A DNA stretch of 5,768 nt from Methanosarcinaceae archaeon (lineage in GTDB: Archaea; Halobacteriota; Methanosarcinia; Methanosarcinales; Methanosarcinaceae), in assembly GCA_028690255.1 (NCBI GenBank), contig JAQVBP010000036.1, positions 3,796 through 9,563 on the forward strand, read 5' to 3'. Shown in pieces: positions 1 through 4,876 of the stretch. How positions within the stretch are numbered: position 1 is the stretch's first letter; the number at the start of each line of letters is the position of its first letter. The notes beneath the pieces were generated by a model. The model ran no database searches, had not been told where the DNA came from, and saw only the letters and a program-made list of their open reading frames with translations. The position numbers and the translations under genes are program-made.

Positions 1-42
1 TTTTATCAGTCCTATTTTTATCAGTCCTATTTTTATCAGTCC
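1..42. repeat. 15-bp tandem repeat, almost three copies, spanning the reductase stop codon
   Basis: Copies at 1-15 and 16-30 are identical (ttttatcagtcctat). A third, partial copy at 31-42 (ttttatcagtcc) runs into the last coding bases of the reductase gene. Read on the minus strand, the end of the gene is GAC TGA TAA AAA TAG, then the same five codons again, so stops repeat in frame. The array touches the window edge, so its full length is unknown. Replication slippage is the simplest origin. Confidence 0.9.
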
Positions 43-893
43 AGACAGGCTTCCCTGTACTTTTCAAATCCGAGCCTGTCCAGAAGGGCCCCGAACCTTT
101 CCCCTTCAAGCCCGAATTCCCTGTAATACGCAAGGGTCTTTTCAAGGACAGAAAAGAGTTCTTCCTCTTCCGCAAGTTCAAGCAGTTTTGTCCCGGCTCT
201 CGGATTGCGGCCCACCTTGCCTCCCACAAAGACGGTGTAGCCGGTCTTTTTTGCCCTGATGGCAGCTTTTCTGCAGGCTGAGATACATTCCCCGCAGAGG
301 ATGCATTTATTCCGGTCTATTTGCAACTTATCGGCTTCAAGGAAAAGGGCATCCATTTTACAGGTTTTGACACAGAGCCCGCAGCTAACACAGTTTTCCT
401 CCACGATTTCGGGTCGGACCGTACCCATGATTCCGAAGTCGTTTTCCTGGGGTTTCAGGCAGGCTGCGGGACAGCCGGTAACTGCTATTTTGAACTTTTT
501 AGGGGCACAGGTCCCGAAGTATTTCTCATCTATTTTTCCGGCAAGCTCCGGGCAGTTTATAAGCCCGTGCCTGCAGGCGGTGTTTCCCTGGCAGGCCACG
601 ACCCCCCTGACTTTCTGGCCGGCGGCTCCCCCGGAAAGGCCGTATTCCTCCATTTCTTCAAATATGCTGTCCGCGTCTTCCGCTTTGACAAAGGGAATCT
701 CGATTCCCTGTCTGGAAGTTATGTGGATGTAGCCGTCTCCGTATTTGAGAGCGGCTTCAGCGATTACTTTTAAATCTTCAGCTTCGACACGGCCGCCTAT
801 CAGGTGCAGGCGCATGGAAAAATTGTTTTCCTGCCGCAGGGGCAGAAAGCCTTTATCCTTAAGGGTGGCTAAATCAACTTTTTTTGCGTTCAT
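36..893 (-). CDS. Small siroheme sulfite/nitrite reductase-like protein with two [4Fe-4S] ferredoxin motifs (Dsr-LP/alSir type)
   Basis: Probably a cytoplasmic single-subunit sulfite (or nitrite) reductase of the small group known from methanogens. Numbering from the upstream Met (ATG 915-917), residues about 20-90 resemble the ferredoxin-like half of nitrite/sulfite reductases. The siroheme-[4Fe-4S] cysteines follow as C109-x5-C115 and C149-x3-C153 (TGCPAAC). Two ferredoxin motifs come next: C176/C179/C182/C186 and C205/C208/C211/C215. The remaining ~75 residues have no recognised motif. No flavin or F420-binding domain is fused, so electrons presumably come from ferredoxin or another partner. 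I chose the internal ATG at 891-893 (285 aa). It has a Shine-Dalgarno-like GAAGTGACC just upstream, and the TATA box at 929-936 would put the transcript start near 905-908, inside the longer reading. The 293-aa form (36-917) has no such signal. Family is solid; whether the substrate is sulfite, nitrite or something else cannot be told. Confidence 0.85.
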   Translation of the reverse strand: MNAKKVDLATLKDKGFLPLRQENNFSMRLHLIGGRVEAEDLKVIAEAALKYGDGYIHITSRQGIEIPFVKAEDADSIFEEMEEYGLSGGAAGQKVRGVVACQGNTACRHGLINCPELAGKIDEKYFGTCAPKKFKIAVTGCPAACLKPQENDFGIMGTVRPEIVEENCVSCGLCVKTCKMDALFLEADKLQIDRNKCILCGECISACRKAAIRAKKTGYTVFVGGKVGRNPRAGTKLLELAEEEELFSVLEKTLAYYREFGLEGERFGALLDRLGFEKYREACLD

Positions 894-924
894 TAAGGTC
901 ACTTCAACGGGATGCATTAAAGTA

Positions 925-940
925 GATATATATAAAAATA
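925..940 (-). promoter_or_regulatory. TATA box / promoter of the siroheme reductase gene
   Basis: The minus strand reads TTTTTATATATATC here, with a perfect TTTATATA at 936-929. Archaeal TATA boxes are centred about 25-27 bp before the transcript start, which predicts a start near 905-908 and a leader of about 12-15 nt before the ATG at 893. With the oligo-T tracts after azlD, this indicates an independent transcription unit. No experimental start is available. Confidence 0.6.
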
Positions 941-960
941 GTGTTGGATCTGGAATTCAG

Positions 961-997
961 GCTAAAAAAAGCAAAGGGACTAAAAAAGGCAAAGGTG
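961..997 (-). terminator. Doubled oligo-T terminator after azlD
   Basis: Downstream of the azlD stop the minus strand has a short T5 run, then two near-identical ~18-bp units: CCTTTGCCTTTTTTAGT (T6) and CCTTTGCTTTTTTTAGC (T7). Archaeal RNA polymerase terminates at oligo-T tracts without needing a hairpin, and none was found nearby. The tracts lie 30-65 nt past the stop and before the next promoter, which fits a terminator for azlCD. Confidence 0.65.
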
Positions 998-1025
998 CTG
1001 GAAAAACCCTCAGGTCCTTCCCCCT

Positions 1026-1364
1026 TCAGAGAAAAGAGAACACGTCCAGCTGGACAAGGGCCATGTACAGCCCTGTCCCCACAAAGATGCTGAGCATTGC
1101 ATTTCGCTTCCAGACATGAAGGCCCGCCACAACCCCTATGCTGAAGAGTTCCGGAAGCCCGTAGGGGGCAGCAAGCCACCGAACGTCCTTTAAACAATAG
1201 ATAACCAGCAGCAGGAGGATCATGGGGGGCAGGTTTTTTTCAATTACGGAGAGGATCTCCGGAGGAGCCCTTGATTTGAAGCATATGAAAGGAAAGACCC
1301 TGGTTGCGAAAGTCGCAAGGGCCACAACTGCAATGATTATCAACAGGTGTACAGTACCGATCAT
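1026..1364 (-). CDS. azlD: AzlD family branched-chain amino acid transport subunit
   Basis: The small integral membrane partner of AzlC. In bacterial homologues the pair exports branched-chain amino acids or their analogues; the substrate here is not known. The 112-aa product has about four hydrophobic segments (roughly residues 4-24, 42-58, 72-84 and 89-104). It shows the family's N-terminal TRxFPF signature (TRVFPF, 21-26) and the late NAMLSIFVGTGLYM segment (88-101). The length is normal for AzlD (about 100-110 aa). Its ATG overlaps the azlC stop as ATGA (1361-1364), indicating translational coupling and one mRNA. It ends with TGA and is followed by an oligo-T terminator. Confidence 0.9.
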   Translation of the reverse strand: MIGTVHLLIIIAVVALATFATRVFPFICFKSRAPPEILSVIEKNLPPMILLLLVIYCLKDVRWLAAPYGLPELFSIGVVAGLHVWKRNAMLSIFVGTGLYMALVQLDVFSFL

Positions 1365-2248
1365 GAGCGTTTCTCCTTATTCTGTTTCTGGTTTTTTTCT
1401 TCTTCCGGGTTTTGTTTTTGTTCTTTTTCTATTTCCTGTTCTATTGCCTTTTCTGTTTCGAATTTCAAATTTTCAGCCGGGCGGGCTGAAAGGCCTGTCT
1501 TTTTGAAAACCGGGTTTTTAAGGTCCGGCTTTGCCCCTGAGATTTTTTCATGTCCTATCAGGGCCAGGGTCCCGAGGATGATCGAAAGCAAGAGCATATT
1601 ATCGGGGCTGAAGAGCACGAGGGAAAGGGTGCCTGTCCCCAGGGCCACCTGGAAAGGAAGGCGGGTCTTTGAGTGGAAGTACTGCTCGATAGTAAGCACC
1701 ACAAAGAGGGCTGCCAGCACGAAGTCCAGGCCCTCCAGATTAACGGTAAGCATGGACCCCAGCACGGCCCCGAGCACGGAACCCGTTATCCAGTAAAGGT
1801 GGTCAAGGGCGGTTATATAAAAATAAAACCTGGCCTTTGACCCTCCTTTCGGGACCTCGGTGGTGGTAAGGAGAGCGTAGGTCTCGTCCGTAAGTGCAAA
1901 AATCAGGTAGGGTTTTACCTTCCCGACATCGGAAAATTTGGTCAGCAAAGAGAGCCCGTAAAAGGAGTGCCTGAGGTTCAGGAGCAGAGTGGCAACGGCA
2001 AATTCCGCAAGTCCGGCCCCGGCGGCAAGCAAAGCAACCGCCACAAATTGGCCTGCTCCCGCGTAGATAAAGATGCTCATTATAAGGGCGTAGACCCAGG
2101 GGTAACCCGCTTGATCCAGAAGTAGCCCGAAAGCCATTCCAAGCGGAATGTAGCCCAGAAAAACGGGGATAGTGGTCTTAAGGGAGGTTATGAAAAGTTT
2201 TTCATGCTGATCGGGTGTATACCGAGAACCCGTGTTTTTTTCCTGCAT
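1361..2248 (-). CDS. azlC: AzlC family branched-chain amino acid permease with an unusual charged C-terminal tail
   Basis: The large membrane subunit of an AzlCD exporter. Family landmarks are IPLGMAFGLLL (34-44), SIFIYAGAGQF (58-68), LLLNLRHSFYGLSL (88-101) and FALTDETYALL (117-127). Several hydrophobic segments lie between about 23 and 232. AzlC proteins are usually about 230-245 aa; this one has 295. The extra ~60 residues (234-295) are hydrophilic, and from about 258 on are almost only E, K, Q and N, suggesting a disordered or weakly coiled cytoplasmic tail. The frame stays open to the azlD overlap, and no frameshift is evident. The ATG at 2246-2248 follows an AGGA with 7-nt spacing. The family is clear; transported substrates and the role of the tail are unknown. 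Confidence 0.9.
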   Translation of the reverse strand: MQEKNTGSRYTPDQHEKLFITSLKTTIPVFLGYIPLGMAFGLLLDQAGYPWVYALIMSIFIYAGAGQFVAVALLAAGAGLAEFAVATLLLNLRHSFYGLSLLTKFSDVGKVKPYLIFALTDETYALLTTTEVPKGGSKARFYFYITALDHLYWITGSVLGAVLGSMLTVNLEGLDFVLAALFVVLTIEQYFHSKTRLPFQVALGTGTLSLVLFSPDNMLLLSIILGTLALIGHEKISGAKPDLKNPVFKKTGLSARPAENLKFETEKAIEQEIEKEQKQNPEEEKNQKQNKEKRS

Positions 2249-2280
2249 TCATGATTCCTGTTGTTTTTTTAGCTGATTTT

Positions 2281-2290
2281 TAATTATATT
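2281..2290 (-). promoter_or_regulatory. Possible TATA box for azlCD
   Basis: The minus strand reads AATATAATTA, centred about 37 bp upstream of the azlC ATG. A transcript start about 26 bp downstream would give a short leader holding the AGGA ribosome site at 2256-2259. The match to the consensus is only moderate, and the surrounding AT-rich sequence offers alternatives (for example near 2317-2335). Confidence 0.35.
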
Positions 2291-2404
2291 GGGTTTTGGA
2301 AATGCAAAAATCACATTGATTTTATCTTAATAATTAGGAGCGTTGAAGGCTAATCCCTGTCATTTCAATTGCGGGATACAGCCGTCACCAAATTGCACGT
2401 AACT

Positions 2405-2417
2405 GCAGGCCCCCTGC
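2405..2417. other. Short perfect inverted repeat downstream of the ubiA-like gene
   Basis: Arms GCAGG and CCTGC (2405-2409 and 2413-2417) are separated by 3 nt, about 35 nt past the prenyltransferase stop. On the minus-strand transcript it could form a 5-bp GC-rich hairpin. No T-run follows directly, so calling it a terminator is weak; it may instead stabilise the 3' end or be chance. Confidence 0.3.
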
Positions 2418-2449
2418 TGGATATTTCTCTGCTTCTCTCATTTTTTTGC

Positions 2450-3328
2450 TCAGGCCCCGGCCAGGAAGGAAATCAGGGCGAAAAGCATTGCGAGTTTGAA
2501 GAGTTTGGAGGACTTTGTCGGGTTATTTTTTACAAGCAACTGGTAGATGGCCGCAAAAAAGCCCAGGTCTGCAAGGGAGACCAGGTAGAGAAAGCGGGGA
2601 CCAAGGACCTCCAGAAGATAGGGGAGCGGGCTCAAAAACACCGCAAGGACCCCGATAAACACTGCAAGGTAGCCGGCCCGTCTGGCTCCTATGCGGATGG
2701 GCAGGGTATCGGCTCCTTCTTTTTTGTCTCCCTCCATATCTTCGATATCTTTTACGACCTCCCGGGCCGTGGTCGCGAGGGCTGCGAGCAAAAAGAGCAC
2801 CGAAAGGGCTTCCAGTCCCCGGATGCCAAAGACCGAGGCCCCGAATAAAAAGGTCGAGCCCGTAAGGTAGCCTATGCTAAGGTTGCCAAAGAAGGGGGTG
2901 CCTTTCAGGGTCTTTGCGTAGAAGATTAAGAGCAGGGAGTTAAAGAGAGCGATAAGTCCGCAGACCGGGTTTATAAGGAAACCCAGGACACTTCCCAGGG
3001 AAAAGAGGACAAGGGAAAAGTAAAGGGCTTCCTTTGTCCCCACCCTTCCCGACGGGATCGGACGCTCGGGTCGGTTTATCGCGTCGATTTCGACATCAAA
3101 ATAGTCGTTTACTGCGTTTCCGGCCCCCGAGACCAGGAAAACCACCAGAAAAACGAGGCCTGCAGAGGAGATGGGAAAAGGCCCCGGAAGACTGGAGGAA
3201 GTCGGAGGAGCCACCGCCCCCGTTAATATATTGAAAGCTATGGCCACTCCTATAAGGGCCGCAAAGCCTGCCATAAGGCAGTTGCCGTACCTCATCAGTT
3301 CAAGATATGTGCGCATTCCACCGGACAT
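2450..3328 (-). CDS. UbiA family prenyltransferase, probable digeranylgeranylglyceryl phosphate (DGGGP) synthase
   Basis: Probably attaches the second geranylgeranyl chain to geranylgeranylglyceryl phosphate, making the core of archaeal ether lipids at the membrane. The 292-aa protein has multiple hydrophobic helices and both Mg-prenyl-diphosphate motifs of the superfamily: N74-D75-x2-D78-x3-D82 followed by NRPERPIPSG (85-94), and D194-x2-D197-x3-D201 in KDIEDMEGD (193-201). The NRPxRPIPSGR form is typical of archaeal DGGGP synthases. A Pro/Ser-rich loop at 40-54, after the first helix, looks like a small insertion. The start is uncertain: ATG 3326-3328 (used here) or ATG 3314-3316 (288 aa). 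Neither has an ideally spaced ribosome site, and a near-leaderless mRNA is possible. Other UbiA enzymes (heme, quinone or chlorophyll prenyltransferases) are less likely given the motif form and host. Confidence 0.85.
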   Translation of the reverse strand: MSGGMRTYLELMRYGNCLMAGFAALIGVAIAFNILTGAVAPPTSSSLPGPFPISSAGLVFLVVFLVSGAGNAVNDYFDVEIDAINRPERPIPSGRVGTKEALYFSLVLFSLGSVLGFLINPVCGLIALFNSLLLIFYAKTLKGTPFFGNLSIGYLTGSTFLFGASVFGIRGLEALSVLFLLAALATTAREVVKDIEDMEGDKKEGADTLPIRIGARRAGYLAVFIGVLAVFLSPLPYLLEVLGPRFLYLVSLADLGFFAAIYQLLVKNNPTKSSKLFKLAMLFALISFLAGA

Positions 3329-3343
3329 CAGAAGATAGCAGCG

Positions 3344-3360
3344 GTATAAAGTATTAAAAG
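3344..3360 (-). promoter_or_regulatory. Putative TATA box region of the prenyltransferase gene
   Basis: The minus strand has two overlapping candidates, TTTTAATA (3359-3352) and TTTATA (3350-3345). The first predicts a transcript start almost at the ATG at 3328 (leaderless); the second points to a start near 3321 and favours the ATG at 3316. The position between a terminator and the gene supports a promoter; which box is used is unclear. Confidence 0.5.
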
Positions 3361-3368
3361 TATCGGCT

Positions 3369-3401
3369 CTTTCCGTCCCCTTCTGTTCCTTTCCGTCCCC
3401 T
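3369..3401. repeat. 13-bp direct repeat upstream of the prenyltransferase promoter
   Basis: The sequence ctttccgtcccct occurs exactly at 3369-3381 and 3389-3401, a 20-bp period or about two helical turns. On the minus strand the copies read AGGGGACGGAAAG and end about 9 bp before the first TATA candidate. A binding site for an activator or repressor is an inference from position and phasing. Confidence 0.8.
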
Positions 3402-3415
3402 CTCCGACTCAGCTT

Positions 3416-3445
3416 AAAAAAAGAATCAGGGCCTCTGAAAAGGCC
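3416..3445 (-). terminator. Hairpin plus T7 terminator of nadA
   Basis: On the minus strand GGCCT (3445-3441), a 6-nt loop and AGGCC (3434-3430) form a 5-bp stem. After a few bases comes TTTTTTT (3422-3416). It lies about 85 nt past the nadA stop and before the promoter of the next gene. The T-run alone could suffice in archaea. Confidence 0.6.
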
Positions 3446-3529
3446 GGATAAACCATTTTTGAAGACGGATCTTTTTTTGAGCAGGAGGCTTTATCGAACA
3501 GGGATATTTTTAAAATATTATAAACCGGT

Positions 3530-4447
3530 TCATTTATTGAGTTTTACTTCAAGCATCCTGTCGAGAGCCTGCTTTGCTCCTGCCCTTACGGCTTCGGAAA
3601 CGGTTATGATGGTCTGCATTTTCTCAAGGGAGGCCAGAAGGTTTTCGAGGTCGACCATCTTCATACTGGGGCAACAGGCGTATCCCGACACACAGTAAAA
3701 CTTCTTATCGGGGCTTGCCTTTGAAAGCCCGTGGAGGAGCCCGCATTCGGTACCCACGATGAATTCCTGGCTGTCGGACTCCTTTGCATACACGATCATC
3801 CCTCTGGTGCTCGCCACATTATCGGCAAGTTCCAGGACTTCGGGCCGGCACTCGGGATGCGCTATAAATTTGGCTTCCGGGTGTTTTTTCTTCATGTTCA
3901 GGACGTCGGCCTTCATGATCTGGTGGTGGCAGGGGCAGTGCCCTTCCCAGGGGATGACTTTTTTGTCCGTGTGGGCCGCCACATAGGCTGCCAGGTTTTT
4001 GTCCGGCACAAAGAGGATTTCATCGGCTTCCAGAGAGTTTACGACTTCCACCGCGTTTGCGGAAGTACAGCAGATGTCGGACTCGGCCTTGACTGCCGCC
4101 GAACTGTTGACATAGCAGACTACTGCCGCATTGGGGTGTTTTTTTTTCTCTTCTCTGAGGGCTTTTTCGTCTGCCATGTCGGCCATCGGGCAGCTAGCGT
4201 CGATTTCCGGCATAAGCACGGTTTTATCGGGACAGAGCACTGCTGCGCTCTCTCCCATAAAATGCACGCCGCAAAAGACTATGACGTCTGCATCCTGCTT
4301 TACGGCTTCCTGGCTCAGACCCAGGGAATCCCCCACAAAATCCGCGACGTCCTGGACTTCAGGCCGGGAATAATAGTGGGCAAGGATTACTGCGTTACGT
4401 TTTTCTTTCAATTCTTTGATCCGGTCTATAATTTCTGCTTGCTCCAT
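3530..4447 (-). CDS. nadA: Quinolinate synthase NadA
   Basis: Cytoplasmic [4Fe-4S] enzyme that condenses iminoaspartate with dihydroxyacetone phosphate to quinolinate, the NAD ring precursor. The 305-aa length is normal for archaeal and thermophile NadA. Expected motifs are present: NAVILAHYYSRPEVQD (18-33), VGDSLGLS (38-45), FCGVHFMGESA (58-68), HPEC (197-200) and GTECG (232-236). Cluster ligands inferred from spacing are C86 (ASCPMAD), C171 (GHCPCH) and C259 (CCPSMKM), about 85-88 residues apart as in characterised enzymes. Neighbouring C173 and C258 make the assignment slightly ambiguous. The ATG at 4445-4447 is preceded by GGTG with 5-nt spacing. The partner NadX lies upstream on the same strand across a 429-bp gap, and a hairpin/T7 terminator follows. 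NadC is not in the window. Confidence 0.95.
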   Translation of the reverse strand: MEQAEIIDRIKELKEKRNAVILAHYYSRPEVQDVADFVGDSLGLSQEAVKQDADVIVFCGVHFMGESAAVLCPDKTVLMPEIDASCPMADMADEKALREEKKKHPNAAVVCYVNSSAAVKAESDICCTSANAVEVVNSLEADEILFVPDKNLAAYVAAHTDKKVIPWEGHCPCHHQIMKADVLNMKKKHPEAKFIAHPECRPEVLELADNVASTRGMIVYAKESDSQEFIVGTECGLLHGLSKASPDKKFYCVSGYACCPSMKMVDLENLLASLEKMQTIITVSEAVRAGAKQALDRMLEVKLNK

Positions 4448-4485
4448 TGAACCACCCGGAAAAACTTAAAACGGGAATATGATAC

Positions 4486-4503
4486 GACCGGGCTTTTCCG
4501 GTC
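4486..4503. other. Inverted repeat (6-bp arms) in the nadA leader
   Basis: Arms gaccgg (4486-4491) and ccggtc (4498-4503) flank a 6-nt loop. In minus-strand RNA this would be a GC-rich hairpin about 38 nt before the nadA ATG, followed by short U-runs at 4471-4468 and 4465-4461. It could be an operator or a weak attenuator-like hairpin; neither is established. Confidence 0.5.
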
Positions 4504-4570
4504 TTCTATTTTCTTTTGTGAACTCCGGCTTTAATACTTGCTTCACTATTAAACAATTACTCATATCTAA

Positions 4571-4583
4571 AATATTATAAAAA
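4571..4583 (-). promoter_or_regulatory. Candidate TATA box for nadA
   Basis: The minus strand reads TTTTTATAATATT. A start about 26 bp downstream would fall near 4552, giving a leader of about 105 nt that contains the inverted repeat at 4486-4503. The tandem 12-bp repeat lies directly upstream of this box. A second strong TATA at 4764-4776 is an alternative or additional promoter. Confidence 0.4.
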
Positions 4584-4586
4584 TTA

Positions 4587-4610
4587 AAACCCGGAACTAA
4601 ACCCGGAACT
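4587..4610. repeat. Perfect tandem 12-bp repeat upstream of nadA
   Basis: The unit aaacccggaact occurs at 4587-4598 and again, without gap, at 4599-4610. On the minus strand (AGTTCCGGGTTT twice) it sits directly upstream of the TATA candidate at 4571-4583, where archaeal regulators often bind. It matches no operator I can name. Confidence 0.85.
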
Positions 4611-4701
4611 ATATTATGAGTTGGATTATTTAATATCCTGAAATGGGACAGAGCCTCAAATTAAATTGATTTCTGAAATTTCTGAAATAAACCTGCCTTC
4701 C

Positions 4702-4739
4702 TTCCGGGAAGTAAACGAAGACTTTTATGTTTCCCGGAA
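4702..4739. repeat. Perfect 9-bp inverted repeat with 20-bp spacer
   Basis: Arms ttccgggaa (4702-4710) and ttcccggaa (4731-4739) are exact reverse complements, and each is itself palindromic apart from its central base. The arms are 29 bp apart centre to centre, close to three helical turns. It lies just downstream of the TATA at 4764-4776 on the minus strand, so it may be an operator pair or an RNA stem-loop in a leader. Confidence 0.75.
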
Positions 4740-4763
4740 TGGATACAGGGAGATACGTAACAT

Positions 4764-4776
4764 ATTATATAAATAT
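4764..4776 (-). promoter_or_regulatory. Strong TATA-like box in the nadX-nadA gap
   Basis: The minus strand reads GAATATTTATATAA across this stretch, a good archaeal TATA match. It predicts a start near 4744, about 300 nt before nadA and just before the inverted repeat. A second box, TTTTTATATG, lies at 4787-4796. The sequence is nearly symmetrical, so plus-strand use is possible, but no plus-strand gene follows. Confidence 0.4.
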
Positions 4777-4876
4777 TCACCACTGCATATAAAAATAAAC
4801 TGAGTTAAAATGAAGTTTACTTGAGTTTGTTCTTGAAAATATAACCTATATGGGAAGTGCTGCAATTTTACTGCTT

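Larger units (their letters stand above)
4448..4876. other. 429-bp gene-free region between nadX and nadA
   Basis: AT-rich non-coding DNA with candidate TATA boxes, a 12-bp tandem repeat, a 9-bp inverted repeat and a short hairpin, each listed separately. No convincing ORF was found on either strand; the longest checked is a 32-codon minus-strand ORF (4466-4564) without a ribosome site. The density of repeats and the independent promoter signals suggest a regulatory region, and a small RNA is possible. No known riboswitch class was recognised. Confidence 0.6.

Noticed and set aside
36..38. Recoding of the reductase stop as selenocysteine or continuation through TAG
   Set aside because: The first stop is TGA and is followed at once by TAA in frame. 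Methanosarcina is not known to use selenocysteine, so no extension is plausible.
1..42. CRISPR-like repeats at the window edge
   Set aside because: The 15-bp units are directly adjacent with no spacers, and they overlap a coding end; this is a simple tandem duplication.
259..773. Long plus-strand open frames antisense to the siroheme reductase
   Set aside because: They lie opposite a gene with clear family motifs, and their translations are low-quality Ser/Pro/Phe-rich sequence without motifs or ribosome sites.
1347..1796. Plus-strand open frame opposite the azlC tail, considered as a sign of frameshift in azlC
   Set aside because: The azlC frame stays open through to a precise ATGA overlap with azlD, which argues against a frameshift.
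3454..3478. T7 run on the plus strand (3471-3477) as a plus-strand terminator
   Set aside because: No plus-strand gene ends upstream of it. The nearby hairpin is better explained as the nadA terminator on the minus strand.
3731..4450. 239-codon plus-strand open frame opposite nadA
   Set aside because: It mirrors nadA codon structure (many His, Phe and Val) and shows no family features; it is a shadow of the real gene.
4466..4564. 32-codon minus-strand ORF upstream of nadA
   Set aside because: It has no ribosome site, its start overlaps the candidate TATA region, and the translation looks like no known peptide. It is short enough to be chance.
4810..4824. Plus-strand ATG downstream of the symmetric TATA box at 4764-4776
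   Set aside because: The frame stops after four codons, so it does not support a plus-strand gene.
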